A stretch of DNA of 6,957 nucleotides from Dehalococcoidia bacterium (GCA_007126855.1 SLAK01000283.1:1-6957); one strand, 5' to 3'; counted from the first letter of the stretch, positions 1 through 6,167 are shown. Notes: a model not told the origin generated them from the sequence alone. Numbers and translations are program-made.

Positions 1-759
1 ATCGTGAAGCACACGAATCCGTGCGGGATCGCGACCCGGGAGGACATGCTGGAGGCCTACCGGCTGGCGGTGAAAGCCGATGCCACCAGCGCGTTCGGCG
101 GCATCGTGGCCTTTAACCGGGACGTGGATGAAGCGCTGGCACGGGAGCTGCGGGAGTTCCGGAGCCCGAACGATGGCGAAACACGCATGTTCTATGAAAT
201 TGTCGTGGCGCCCGGGTACACGCCAGACGGCCTGGCGACCCTGAAGGGAAAGTCGAAGGACCTGCGGATCCTGGAGGCGAAGCCGCGGGAGCGCGGCGGG
301 AGGTCGTACCGGCAGGTCGGCGGGGGCTGGCTTGTGCAGGACGCGGACGACCTGGGGCCCGACGACATCGAGCTGCAGGTGGTGAGCGAGAAGCAGCCGA
401 CGCCTGAGCAGCTCGAAGACCTGAAGTTTGCCTGGCGGAGCGTGAAGCACGTGAAGAGCAACGCGATCACGCTCGCGAAGGACGGGCGATTACTCGGTAT
501 GGGCAGCGGCCAGCCGAACCGGGTGAAGAGCGTGGAGATCGCGATGGAGAAGGCCGGCGAAGAGGTCCAGGGCGCTGCGCTGGCGAGCGATGCGTTCTTC
601 CCATTCGCCTGGGGCGACGCAGTGGAGAAGGCGTGCCAGGCGGGCGTATCGGCGATCATCCACCCTGGCGGTTCGGTGCGTGACCAGGACGGGATCGATT
701 GCTGCAACCAGTACGGTGTGGTGCTGGTGTTCACCAGCGTGCGGCATTTCCGGCATTGA
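1..759 (+). CDS. purH: PurH, C-terminal AICAR transformylase domain (5' end outside the window)
   Basis: Bifunctional purine synthesis enzyme. The part seen here is the AICAR transformylase domain, which formylates AICAR to FAICAR using 10-formyltetrahydrofolate. The N-terminal IMP cyclohydrolase domain would lie upstream. The window opens inside the gene at codons I-V followed by KHTNPCG (codons 3-9), which carries the Lys-His pair that is catalytic in the family (Lys266/His267 in the human enzyme). Further family blocks are TSAFGGIVAFNRD (about 29-41), KSNAI (152-156), GMGSGQPNRV (166-175), SDAFFPF (196-202), HPGGSVRD (221-228) and the characteristic C-terminal RHFRH (248-252) before TGA. 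A stretch near codons 52-70 (FRSPNDGETRMFYEIVVAP) seems longer than the short loop I remember from common PurH proteins, perhaps a lineage trait. Cytoplasmic. A GNAT reading frame starts 19 bases downstream on the same strand. The identification is firm; only the start is unseen. Confidence 0.96.
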   Translation: MVKHTNPCGIATREDMLEAYRLAVKADATSAFGGIVAFNRDVDEALARELREFRSPNDGETRMFYEIVVAPGYTPDGLATLKGKSKDLRILEAKPRERGGRSYRQVGGGWLVQDADDLGPDDIELQVVSEKQPTPEQLEDLKFAWRSVKHVKSNAITLAKDGRLLGMGSGQPNRVKSVEIAMEKAGEEVQGAALASDAFFPFAWGDAVEKACQAGVSAIIHPGGSVRDQDGIDCCNQYGVVLVFTSVRHFRH

Positions 760-778
760 TGGCGGTCCGTAAGCACAC

Positions 779-1271
779 ATGAGCGGCGAGATGGTATTCC
801 GGCGCCTGTCCGATGAAGAGCTGGACGCGGCCCATGCGATCGTTGTCGAAGCCACAAGCTGGCTGAACTCGAAAGGCATCCGGCAATGGCCGCGTCCCCT
901 GCGCCAGATGTTATCGCGAGCGGCAGGAGCGCGGGGAGAACCACGGGCTGTTTGCCGGTGATGAGCTTGCTGGTGTGGTGTCGCTTTCGACCGAAGTGCC
1001 TGGCAGGTGGCCCGATCTGCAGCCTGGCGAGGGCTTTCGCTGGCTTTCGACGATGGCGGTATCGCGGAGGCCGGGGGCGCGAGGAACGGGCGCGCAGTTG
1101 CTGGCGGGCGCCGAGGCATGGGTAGCTTCGCTCGGAGTGGCCGCGATGTACCTGGATTGCGTCGAAGGGAATGGATACCTGGCATCCTTCTATAGCGGGG
1201 CCGGGTACGAGCTGCTCCGAACCCGCGAGATGCGCCCGGGGCTGACGATACATGTGTTTCGAAAGGGGCTA
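779..1271 (+). pseudogene. GNAT-family N-acetyltransferase with a broken reading frame
   Basis: An acetyl-CoA dependent acetyltransferase of unknown substrate, split between two frames. The first frame, from ATG 779, reads MVFRRLSDEELDAAHAIV and SKGIRQWPRPL, a typical GNAT N-terminus, then stops making sense near 900 and ends at 961. The continuation is in the next frame from about 909: RERQEREGRG-like residues, then GLFAGDELAGVVSLS, WLSTMAVS, the acetyl-CoA pyrophosphate loop RRPGARGTGAQLL, the NGYLASFYSGAGYE helix and the end strand TIHVFRKGL near 1271. The switch lies between about 895 and 920 and equals one extra base or two missing bases. No stop follows the domain; the second frame runs on to 1724 opposite the neighbouring gene, so the 3' end may be damaged too. 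The start lies 19 bases after purH and has no clear Shine-Dalgarno site. It could be a decayed gene or base-call errors; the sequence alone cannot tell. Confidence 0.75.
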
Positions 1272-1295
1272 TCAGGCGCCGCAGCAGCAGCCCTT
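1262..1295. terminator. Possible weak hairpin between the GNAT remnant and the LiaF-like gene
   Basis: The arms AAGGGGCT (from 1263) and AGCCCTT (1289-1295) can pair with one bulged G around an 18-base loop that contains GGCGCC. It lies where both converging genes end. There is no clean T run on either strand and the right arm overlaps the stop codon of the LiaF-like gene, so this is only a suggestion. Confidence 0.2.
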
Positions 1296-1966
1296 CAGCT
1301 CTCGTGTTCGACTTCGACGTCGCCGAAGATGGCGATGCCGCGGACGCGAAGGCGAGGCGCATCGGAGGGCGCGGGACCATCGTGGCGGGTCTTGTCTTTC
1401 ACGTCGCCAAGGATGGGGAGCGGGCTGAGCTGGATGTGCCAGCCGTGCGGCACAACAACTGTGGCATCGCCGAAGATGGCGGTCGCGGCAACGTCGGCGC
1501 CGCCGGGGGCGAGGCCGGCTTTGCGGAGGTCGAGCTCTGCTTCGCCGAAGACGGCGGTGACGCTGCCGTCGGTAAACGCGTCGGCACTGGTGGCCGAGCG
1601 GGCATCGCCAAAGACGGCCAGAATGCTCAGCGACTCGGCGCTCGTGGTGAAAGGCCGCTTCCGGCGCGCATACATGGCGATCATCCAGACGCCGACAGCA
1701 ATGATGAGCGAGGGCCAGACGTAGTCCCATATGTCACCCGGGACCAGGCCGAGCTGGTGTATGAGCAGCACGGCACCGATGCCGACAATGATCATCGAAC
1801 CGAGCCAGGGTCGCGGCCGGCCGGCAAGCTGGGCGAGGCCGACGGCGATGATGATGGTTGGCCACCACTGCGAGATGACGTCGCCGGCGTCCCAGTAGCC
1901 GGCGCGGTCGACGAAAAGGATGATGCCCAGGGCAATGAGTGCGAGCCCTGCCAATACCCAACCCAT
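1295..1966 (-). CDS. LiaF-like membrane protein (DUF5668 N-terminus, DUF2154-like C-terminus)
   Basis: A 223-residue membrane protein. Four hydrophobic helices lie at about 3-19, 36-48, 55-71 and 82-98, with a WWPTIII motif before the second and a matching WPSLIIA motif before the fourth, the duplicated pattern of the LiaF N-terminal region. A basic stretch (RRKRP, 101-105) follows, then a cytoplasmic-type domain with five regularly spaced turns: FGD (119-121), FGE (140-142), FGD (165-167), LGD (186-188) and FGD (214-216). This is the repeat seen in LiaF and 'cell wall-active antibiotics response' proteins. In Bacillus, LiaF restrains the LiaRS envelope-stress two-component system. No LiaR or LiaS is next to this gene, so a sensory role is inference. 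I chose ATG 1966; an in-frame GTG at 1978 adds four residues, and neither has a good Shine-Dalgarno site. It ends at TGA 1297-1295, facing the GNAT pseudogene. Confidence 0.85.
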   Translation of the reverse strand: MGWVLAGLALIALGIILFVDRAGYWDAGDVISQWWPTIIIAVGLAQLAGRPRPWLGSMIIVGIGAVLLIHQLGLVPGDIWDYVWPSLIIAVGVWMIAMYARRKRPFTTSAESLSILAVFGDARSATSADAFTDGSVTAVFGEAELDLRKAGLAPGGADVAATAIFGDATVVVPHGWHIQLSPLPILGDVKDKTRHDGPAPSDAPRLRVRGIAIFGDVEVEHES

Positions 1967-2151
1967 GTGTGTACCCACGCGCGCAAGATACGTCGGCGGC
2001 CAGACCGGCCAGCCGGCCCTGTGAAGCGTACGCGGTTCTCTTTGCCCGTGTCAGGCGGAGGCGTGGGCGGCGGGAAGGCCGAGGGTGCACCGGACGCATC
2101 TGCCGGAATAGCGGACAGCGCCGGGCGCTGGCGGTGCTGCGGATGCGCCGA
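1967..2151. other. Gap between the methyltransferase unit and the LiaF-like gene
   Basis: About 185 GC-rich bases with no convincing gene. Two short dyads are visible. CAGCGCC/GGCGCTG (2116-2130) lies 22 bases beyond the stop of the dimethylglycine methyltransferase on the minus strand and could slow transcription, but it has no T run after it. CCGGC/GCCGG (2005-2016) lies about 40 bases upstream of the LiaF-like start. The size of the gap suggests the LiaF-like gene has its own promoter, but I could not pick one out. Confidence 0.4.
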
Positions 2152-2985
2152 TCACGCAGGGGTAGCGACGAAGAAGCCCTGGCGGATCTTGCCCGCGCGT
2201 GCTGAGTCGACCCATAGCTGCAACGCGCTCACGGTGCGATCGAGCTGCTCCTCGGGGACCACTCCGGCAAGAGCATGGCGCTGGGCCTTGAGCTGTTCGA
2301 GCACGGAAGAGTACGTGGGTGCGACGTTGGCCGACCAGTCTTCTTCAACGTTGATCGCAAAGCCGGCGTCATCGAGAGCCTGGCGATAATCGGGGAAGTC
2401 CCACATCTCCGGGCTGCGGACGCGCTCGTAGATCTTTTCGCGATCCTCGGGCGAGACATCCCCGGCTACGAGCAGGTCGGAGATAAGGATCCGTCCGCCA
2501 GGCCGAAGAACCCGGCGGCACTCGCGGAGGATGCGGAGCTTATCGGCACCATGGAGGAAGGCTTCCTGACTCCAAATGGCATCAAAGCTCGCGTCTTCGC
2601 TCGGAATGTTGTGGAAGTCGCCGTACTCGAACCGCACATGGGTATCGACGCCAGCCTCGGCCGCGCGCTGCGCGGCGAGGCTGAGTTCTTTTTCGCTGAT
2701 GTTCTGGCCGACTACGCGGCAGCCATATTCGCGGGCGAGGAAGATTGCGGAGGCACCATAGCCGCACCCGAGGTCGAGCACTTCGGTGTCTGATTCGATG
2801 CCCGCCTTAGTGGCCATGATGCGGTTGGTGCGATCCATGGCGGTTTGAAGCGTATCTTCATCGCCGGACCACGTGCCCATATGGACATTGTCCTGCCAGA
2901 GGCGACGGTAGATTTCATCTGCGGGACCGTCATAGTATCGCTGCGTTTCCTCAACGACGCTTCGAATGGCATCGCGCTCAGTCAT
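2152..2985 (-). CDS. Sarcosine/dimethylglycine N-methyltransferase (betaine synthesis)
   Basis: A SAM-dependent class I methyltransferase of 277 residues. Enzymes of this type (SDMT) methylate sarcosine to dimethylglycine and dimethylglycine to glycine betaine. Visible features are an N-terminal YYDGPADEIYRRLW and HMGTW stretch (17-39), which matches the substrate-side N-terminus of the family; SAM motif I VLDLGCGYGA (69-78); GQNIS (93-97); GDFHNIP (122-128); the characteristic WSQEAFLH (138-145); and LRPGG (160-164). The start is ATG 2985, preceded by GAGGAGG five bases upstream; an in-frame GTG at 2991 overlaps that ribosome site and is unlikely. The gene starts 43 bases after the end of the glycine/sarcosine methyltransferase, same strand, clearly an operon, and this pairing is the main support for the substrate. 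Taken alone it could be another small-molecule methyltransferase, such as one of the phosphoethanolamine or tocopherol type. Cytoplasmic. Confidence 0.85.
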   Translation of the reverse strand: MTERDAIRSVVEETQRYYDGPADEIYRRLWQDNVHMGTWSGDEDTLQTAMDRTNRIMATKAGIESDTEVLDLGCGYGASAIFLAREYGCRVVGQNISEKELSLAAQRAAEAGVDTHVRFEYGDFHNIPSEDASFDAIWSQEAFLHGADKLRILRECRRVLRPGGRILISDLLVAGDVSPEDREKIYERVRSPEMWDFPDYRQALDDAGFAINVEEDWSANVAPTYSSVLEQLKAQRHALAGVVPEEQLDRTVSALQLWVDSARAGKIRQGFFVATPA

Positions 2986-2990
2986 GGTCA

Positions 2991-2997
2991 CCTCCTC
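2991..2997 (-). promoter_or_regulatory. Strong Shine-Dalgarno site for the dimethylglycine methyltransferase
   Basis: On the minus strand, GAGGAGG (2997 to 2991) is followed by five bases and ATG 2985. It is the strongest ribosome site in the window and decides the start, since the upstream GTG at 2991-2989 lies inside it. It suggests that the second gene of the pair is translated independently and well. Confidence 0.85.
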
Positions 2998-3028
2998 GGG
3001 ATCGGGGCAGCCGGATGGCCATGGAGGG

Positions 3029-3808
3029 TTACCCGGTGGCGGCGACGTGAACTACGAAGTCGGTGTCGTCGAAATCGTAGTCCTCCTCGAAGTCTCCATA
3101 ACTCGTGAGGTTGCGGAAGCCAGCGTTTTCAAGGAGCGTTTTCATGCGATTGAGGCGGATGGGGTGCAGCGTAAGGAAGTGCCGCGAACCGTCGGGGAAG
3201 CTGTACTGGAATTTGACGGCGTTGATATCGATCTCGATGGGCCTTGCATCAACCTCGCGGCCGCAGTAATAGTACTTGTGTTTTGATCGGAACCCGTTAT
3301 CGAGGATGTAGTCGTAGTTCCGGTGATCGATGATCAGGATACCGCCAGCACGGAGGACGCGACGGAATTCGGCAAGTGCCATGACGCGATCGTCCTCGTC
3401 GAAAAGATGGGTGAAGGCGTTGCCGAGGCACACGATGGCATCGAATTGGCCATCCACATGCTTCGAAAGTTGACGCCAGTCAGCGACGGTCGTGGGCAGT
3501 TCCACGCCCCAGCGGTCTGCGTTTTCCCGGGTCTTGCGGATCATTGACTCAGCTCCGTCTGCTGCGAGGACATCGAAACCATCGCGGGTGAGCGTGATCG
3601 CGTGGTATCCGGTGCCTGCGGCAACATCGAGGACGCGGCGGCAACCGTGCTCGCGAAGCAGCCGAGTGAAGAATCCGTTTTCACCTTCAGCTCGACGTTC
3701 CCAATCGATGAGCTCATCCCACTTATCAACGAAGGAAGGCCGATACTCCTGGCGGTACAGGTCAGAGCTAAGCTGAATTGTCGTAGTAGATGATTGTGTA
3801 TTACTCAC
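3029..3808 (-). CDS. Glycine/sarcosine N-methyltransferase (betaine synthesis)
   Basis: A SAM-dependent methyltransferase of 259 residues, close in length to the roughly 268-residue halophile enzyme. Family members (GSMT) methylate glycine to sarcosine and sarcosine to dimethylglycine. Diagnostic blocks are YRQEYRPSFVDKWDELIDW (18-36), motif I VLDVAAGTGYHA (59-70), AADG (82-85), VADWRQL (108-114), the hallmark AIVCLGNAFTHLFDEDDR (124-141), DHRNYDYILD (161-170), SKHKYYYCG (175-183) and the C-terminal YGDFEEDY and DFVVHVA. These match my memory of the Ectothiorhodospira halochloris enzyme closely, so the identification is strong. The start is GTG 3808: GGAG lies seven bases upstream and the resulting N-terminus has the family's usual distance to the first conserved block. 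An upstream in-frame GTG (3862) would add 18 residues that do not resemble the family. It is the first gene of the pair. Sampled GC (34/60 and 32/60 bases) is lower than in purH or the acyl-CoA dehydrogenase. Confidence 0.93.
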   Translation of the reverse strand: MSNTQSSTTTIQLSSDLYRQEYRPSFVDKWDELIDWERRAEGENGFFTRLLREHGCRRVLDVAAGTGYHAITLTRDGFDVLAADGAESMIRKTRENADRWGVELPTTVADWRQLSKHVDGQFDAIVCLGNAFTHLFDEDDRVMALAEFRRVLRAGGILIIDHRNYDYILDNGFRSKHKYYYCGREVDARPIEIDINAVKFQYSFPDGSRHFLTLHPIRLNRMKTLLENAGFRNLTSYGDFEEDYDFDDTDFVVHVAATG

Positions 3809-4490
3809 AGGCAGTCTCCGTATGTCAATTTCCGGGGCCGTGACCAAATACCGGGAAAACACCTACGAATCGTGCAGATATGGTTCGTCGAGCCGTGCCG
3901 TCCGCTGAAGCTACGCTCGAAATGCGCAATTGTGGATGCCCAGAATCCCTGGCAGCCGGCGCCCAGTGAGCGCACGTTACAGTACTGTCGCGAATTCTAC
4001 AACCTGCTTGTGACCGCCAGGCTTCAACAATGAGCGGTGAGCGCCTGTTTGCGGTCGACTGTGAGCTTGGCTTTCACGTAGGGACAGTGGCACAGAATTA
4101 TTTGCTTTCGACGATGGTATTGTCATCTGGTTCGACGCGCACGTAGGAATCGAGTCGACCGGCTGAAGTTACGGCCCGATCCCTGGTGCGCGAGTCGATG
4201 CTGCCATGTACGCCGTTTCGTTCGCGGCGTGCCTTCCAGATGGCGGTCGCGTGCAGTGCTGGTGGTGGGGATTTCGACGAATGGCAAGGTTGGCCGCGCG
4301 CTGGACGAGCTTGATGGATGCCGGTCTTCGAACTGGCCGGGGAGCAGATGGAGTCCTTCCGGCTCGCGAGACCGGCACGTCCGAGCGGGAATCACGCGGA
4401 CAGCGGCCGCAGGCGATCTGGCCCGGACTATGCCGGGGCTGCGCCCTGGTGGGGCGGCGTGGGATACCTGACTGCTGGTAGGGTGTGGCC
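3809..4490. other. Long stretch without a convincing gene; likely holds the betaine-gene promoter
   Basis: About 680 bases between the divergent methyltransferase unit and the three-helix membrane protein gene. From 3809 to about 4130 it is AT-richer than the coding regions (29, 32, 34 and 30 G+C per 60 bases in four counted rows). Possible signals are a TTGACA on the minus strand (3828-3823), too close to GTG 3808 to be a normal -35 box, and an imperfect inverted repeat, ACGAATC and GGTTCGT (3865-3888), 57-80 bases upstream of that start. Bases 4140-4490 are GC-rich, and short open frames exist in every direction, but none has both a ribosome site and a recognisable protein. A 38-codon frame at 4030-4146 (+) is also unsupported. 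A decayed gene is possible. Confidence 0.5.
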
Positions 4491-4793
4491 ATGGCACGGA
4501 AATCGCGGGAGCGGCAGGAGAACAGCGGGGCTTCGCCGGCGCCGGCCAGCATGATGACGTCGAAGAAGGCGATGTTCATGCTGGGCGTGATCTTCATCGT
4601 GGTGGGGGTGTTCTCAGCGCTCGGCCAGATGTGGATCGAGGCGGTGATGTGGATGGCGCTGGGTGTAGTGATGATGGGCGCGTCGTTTCCAATCTTCGGC
4701 CGCGGGCGGATGCAAACGTGGATGGGTGTGGGGCTGACGGTAGTTGCGGTGGTGATGTTCCTGGCGCTGATCGTGCGTGACCTTGCTTCATGA
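4491..4793 (+). CDS. Small three-helix membrane protein, function unknown
   Basis: A 100-residue protein that I do not recognise. A charged N-terminus (MARKSRERQENSG) is followed by three hydrophobic segments at about 28-46 (FMLGVIFIVVGVFSALG), 50-67 (WIEAVMWMALGVVMMGAS) and 78-95 (WMGVGLTVVAVVMFLALIV), with a short basic loop (GRGRMQ) before the third. Helices of this length predict an inner-membrane protein with almost no soluble domain. The start is ATG 4491: TAGGG lies seven bases upstream, while the in-frame GTG at 4485 is nearer to that site than expected. TGA ends it at 4793. The gene stands alone, 134 bases before the acyl-CoA dehydrogenase on the same strand. The coherent run of hydrophobic segments in one frame supports a real gene. 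Confidence 0.75.
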   Translation: MARKSRERQENSGASPAPASMMTSKKAMFMLGVIFIVVGVFSALGQMWIEAVMWMALGVVMMGASFPIFGRGRMQTWMGVGLTVVAVVMFLALIVRDLAS

Positions 4794-4855
4794 TTTCTCA
4801 GAGCCAATGGCCGCAGCGATCTTGATAGGATCGGACAAGGCGCACCTCTGCAAGG

Positions 4856-4872
4856 GTCTTTGGTCCCAAGAC
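4856..4872. promoter_or_regulatory. Operator-like dyad upstream of the acyl-CoA dehydrogenase
   Basis: GTCTTTGGTCCCAAGAC is a 17-base dyad with eight-base arms around one central base; seven of eight pairs match. It lies 55 bases upstream of the dehydrogenase start, where a repressor of the TetR or GntR type could act, as is usual for fatty-acid genes. No convincing -35/-10 pair was found beside it, though TAGACT at 4892-4897 could be a poor -10 box. No regulator gene is in the window. Confidence 0.4.
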
Positions 4873-4927
4873 AGCGGCGCTTACCCTCCGGTAGACTCAG
4901 CGACACAACCGCACTGGAGCACTGACC

Positions 4928-6094
4928 ATGGAGTTCAAGTTCACCGCCGAACACGATGCGCTGCGCGAAGAAGTTCGTTCGTTTCTGAAGGAACATCTCC
5001 CTTCGGGCCCGGGCCCGACGCGGCCGACGAGCCAGGACAACTGGGAATGGCAGCAGGGCTTCAACAAGAGGCTGGCGGAGCGGAAGTGGATAGCGCCGGC
5101 GTGGCCGGAGGCGTACGGCGGGCTGGGGTGGTCGCACATCAAGCAGATGATCTTCAACGAGGAGCTGGCTTACGCGGGAGCGCCGGATGCAGGCCGTGTG
5201 TTCAACGTGGGCATGATCGGACCGACGCTGATTGTCCATGGGTCGGAGGAGCAAAAGCGCGAGCACCTGCCGCTGATCACGAGCGGCGAGGTGGTCTGGT
5301 GCCAGGGCTATAGCGAGCCGGGCGCAGGGTCGGACCTGGCATCGTTGCAGACGCGGGCGGCCCGCGACGGCGACGATTATGTAGTAAACGGGCAGAAGAT
5401 CTGGACGACGGGTGCGCACCATGCCGACTGGTGCTTCCTGCTGGCGCGGACCGACCCTGATGCGCCGAAGCACAAGGGCATCAGCTTCCTGCTGGTGGAC
5501 ATGAAGACGCCGGGGATCACCGTGAACCCGCTGGTGAACATGGCGGGCTACCACGAGTTCAACGAGGTGTTCTTCGAGGACGTGCGGGTACCGGCGGCGA
5601 ACCGGGTGGGCGAGGAGAACAACGGCTGGTATGTGGCGATGACGCTGCTGGACTTCGAGCGCTCGAATGTCGCTTCGATTGCTGCGAACCAGCGAACACT
5701 GGAGTTGCTGGCTGCAACGGCGCGGGAGCGGGCCGATACGCTGCGTTACGGCGACGTGCTGCGGCACCAGCTTGCGGACTACTGGATCGCGAACGAGACG
5801 GGCCGGCTGCTGAGCTATCGCACCGCCTGGATGCAGGAAGCCGGGAAGATCGCGAACTACGAGGCTTCGGTAATCAAGATCTTCGCGACGGAGCTGGCGG
5901 CGGAGATCACGAACTTCGGCGTGAACGTGCTCGGCCTGCACGGCGCGCTGGAGCCTGATTCCAAGCACGCGATGCACGGCGGGGTGATCGAGAAGGGGCA
6001 CCTTTCGAACGTGGCGCCGATGATCTACAGCGGTTCGAGCGAGATCCAGCGGAATATCATCGCGACGCGGGGGCTGGGGCTGCCGCGGGACTGA
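4928..6094 (+). CDS. Acyl-CoA dehydrogenase family protein
   Basis: An FAD-dependent enzyme of 388 residues, normal for the family, that oxidises an acyl-CoA thioester to the 2,3-enoyl-CoA and passes electrons to electron-transfer flavoprotein. The N-terminal helical domain (about 1-120) includes FTAEHDALREEVRSFL and PEAYGGLGW. The middle beta domain (about 121-230) carries the FAD-binding signature WCQGYSEPGAGSDLASL (124-140) and VNGQKIWTTGAHHADW (153-168). The C-terminal helical domain ends with IYSGSSEIQRNIIATRGLGL (366-385). The catalytic Glu of medium-chain enzymes (in YEGT) is Ser368 here. Glu244 in LLDFERS sits where isovaleryl-CoA dehydrogenase has its base, so Glu244 is the likely catalytic residue. 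The general style resembles actinobacterial FadE proteins of steroid or branched-chain breakdown, but the substrate cannot be read from sequence. Start ATG 4928 has GGAG eight bases upstream. It is followed by a strong terminator. Confidence 0.93.
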   Translation: MEFKFTAEHDALREEVRSFLKEHLPSGPGPTRPTSQDNWEWQQGFNKRLAERKWIAPAWPEAYGGLGWSHIKQMIFNEELAYAGAPDAGRVFNVGMIGPTLIVHGSEEQKREHLPLITSGEVVWCQGYSEPGAGSDLASLQTRAARDGDDYVVNGQKIWTTGAHHADWCFLLARTDPDAPKHKGISFLLVDMKTPGITVNPLVNMAGYHEFNEVFFEDVRVPAANRVGEENNGWYVAMTLLDFERSNVASIAANQRTLELLAATARERADTLRYGDVLRHQLADYWIANETGRLLSYRTAWMQEAGKIANYEASVIKIFATELAAEITNFGVNVLGLHGALEPDSKHAMHGGVIEKGHLSNVAPMIYSGSSEIQRNIIATRGLGLPRD

Positions 6095-6117
6095 GGCTGC
6101 GACGCTTCGTTACAAGG

Positions 6118-6147
6118 AAGGCCGGGCTATCAGCAGCCCGGCCTTTT
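6118..6147 (+). terminator. Rho-independent terminator after the acyl-CoA dehydrogenase
   Basis: A perfect 11-bp stem, AAGGCCGGGCT (6118-6128) with AGCCCGGCCTT (6135-6145), a six-base loop ATCAGC and a TTTT run (6144-6147). It starts 23 bases after the dehydrogenase stop. The convergent flavin reductase ends at 6168, so the same hairpin could stop its transcript too; on that strand the trailing bases are CCTTCCTTGT, a weaker tail. Confidence 0.9.
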
Positions 6148-6167
6148 GCGTGGCGGAGAACAGCCGC

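Noticed and set aside
192..1380. Two long minus-strand open frames opposite purH and the GNAT gene
   Set aside because: Their composition is Arg/Pro/Ser-rich without any family motif, while the plus strand encodes clear PurH and GNAT domains.
1304..2389. A 361-codon plus-strand open frame
   Set aside because: It is the complement of the LiaF-like gene and the end of a methyltransferase; its repeated AEDG motifs are the reverse reading of the FG[DE] repeats.
3794..4033. A 79-codon plus-strand frame starting inside the methyltransferase gene
   Set aside because: It overlaps the start of the glycine methyltransferase on the other strand, has no ribosome site and no recognisable features.
4030..4146. 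A 38-codon plus-strand frame starting with MSGERLFAVDCELG
   Set aside because: It has no Shine-Dalgarno site, no hydrophobic or domain pattern, and lies in an AT-richer stretch where short chance frames are expected.
4075..4148. Direct repeat CACGTAGG at 4075 and 4140
   Set aside because: Only eight to nine bases, two copies, no further copies and no link to a gene; chance is the simplest reading.
4098..4160. Minus-strand reading GRLDSYVRVEPDDNTIVESK before TAA
   Set aside because: It looks protein-like and faintly recalls the start of molybdenum hydroxylase large subunits, but the frame has no start codon, no family continuation and stops just where such proteins would go on.
4169..6001. 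A 610-codon open frame on the minus strand
   Set aside because: It lies opposite the acyl-CoA dehydrogenase and the three-helix protein, is very rich in Arg, Pro and His, and shows no domain. It is an antisense shadow of GC-rich genes.
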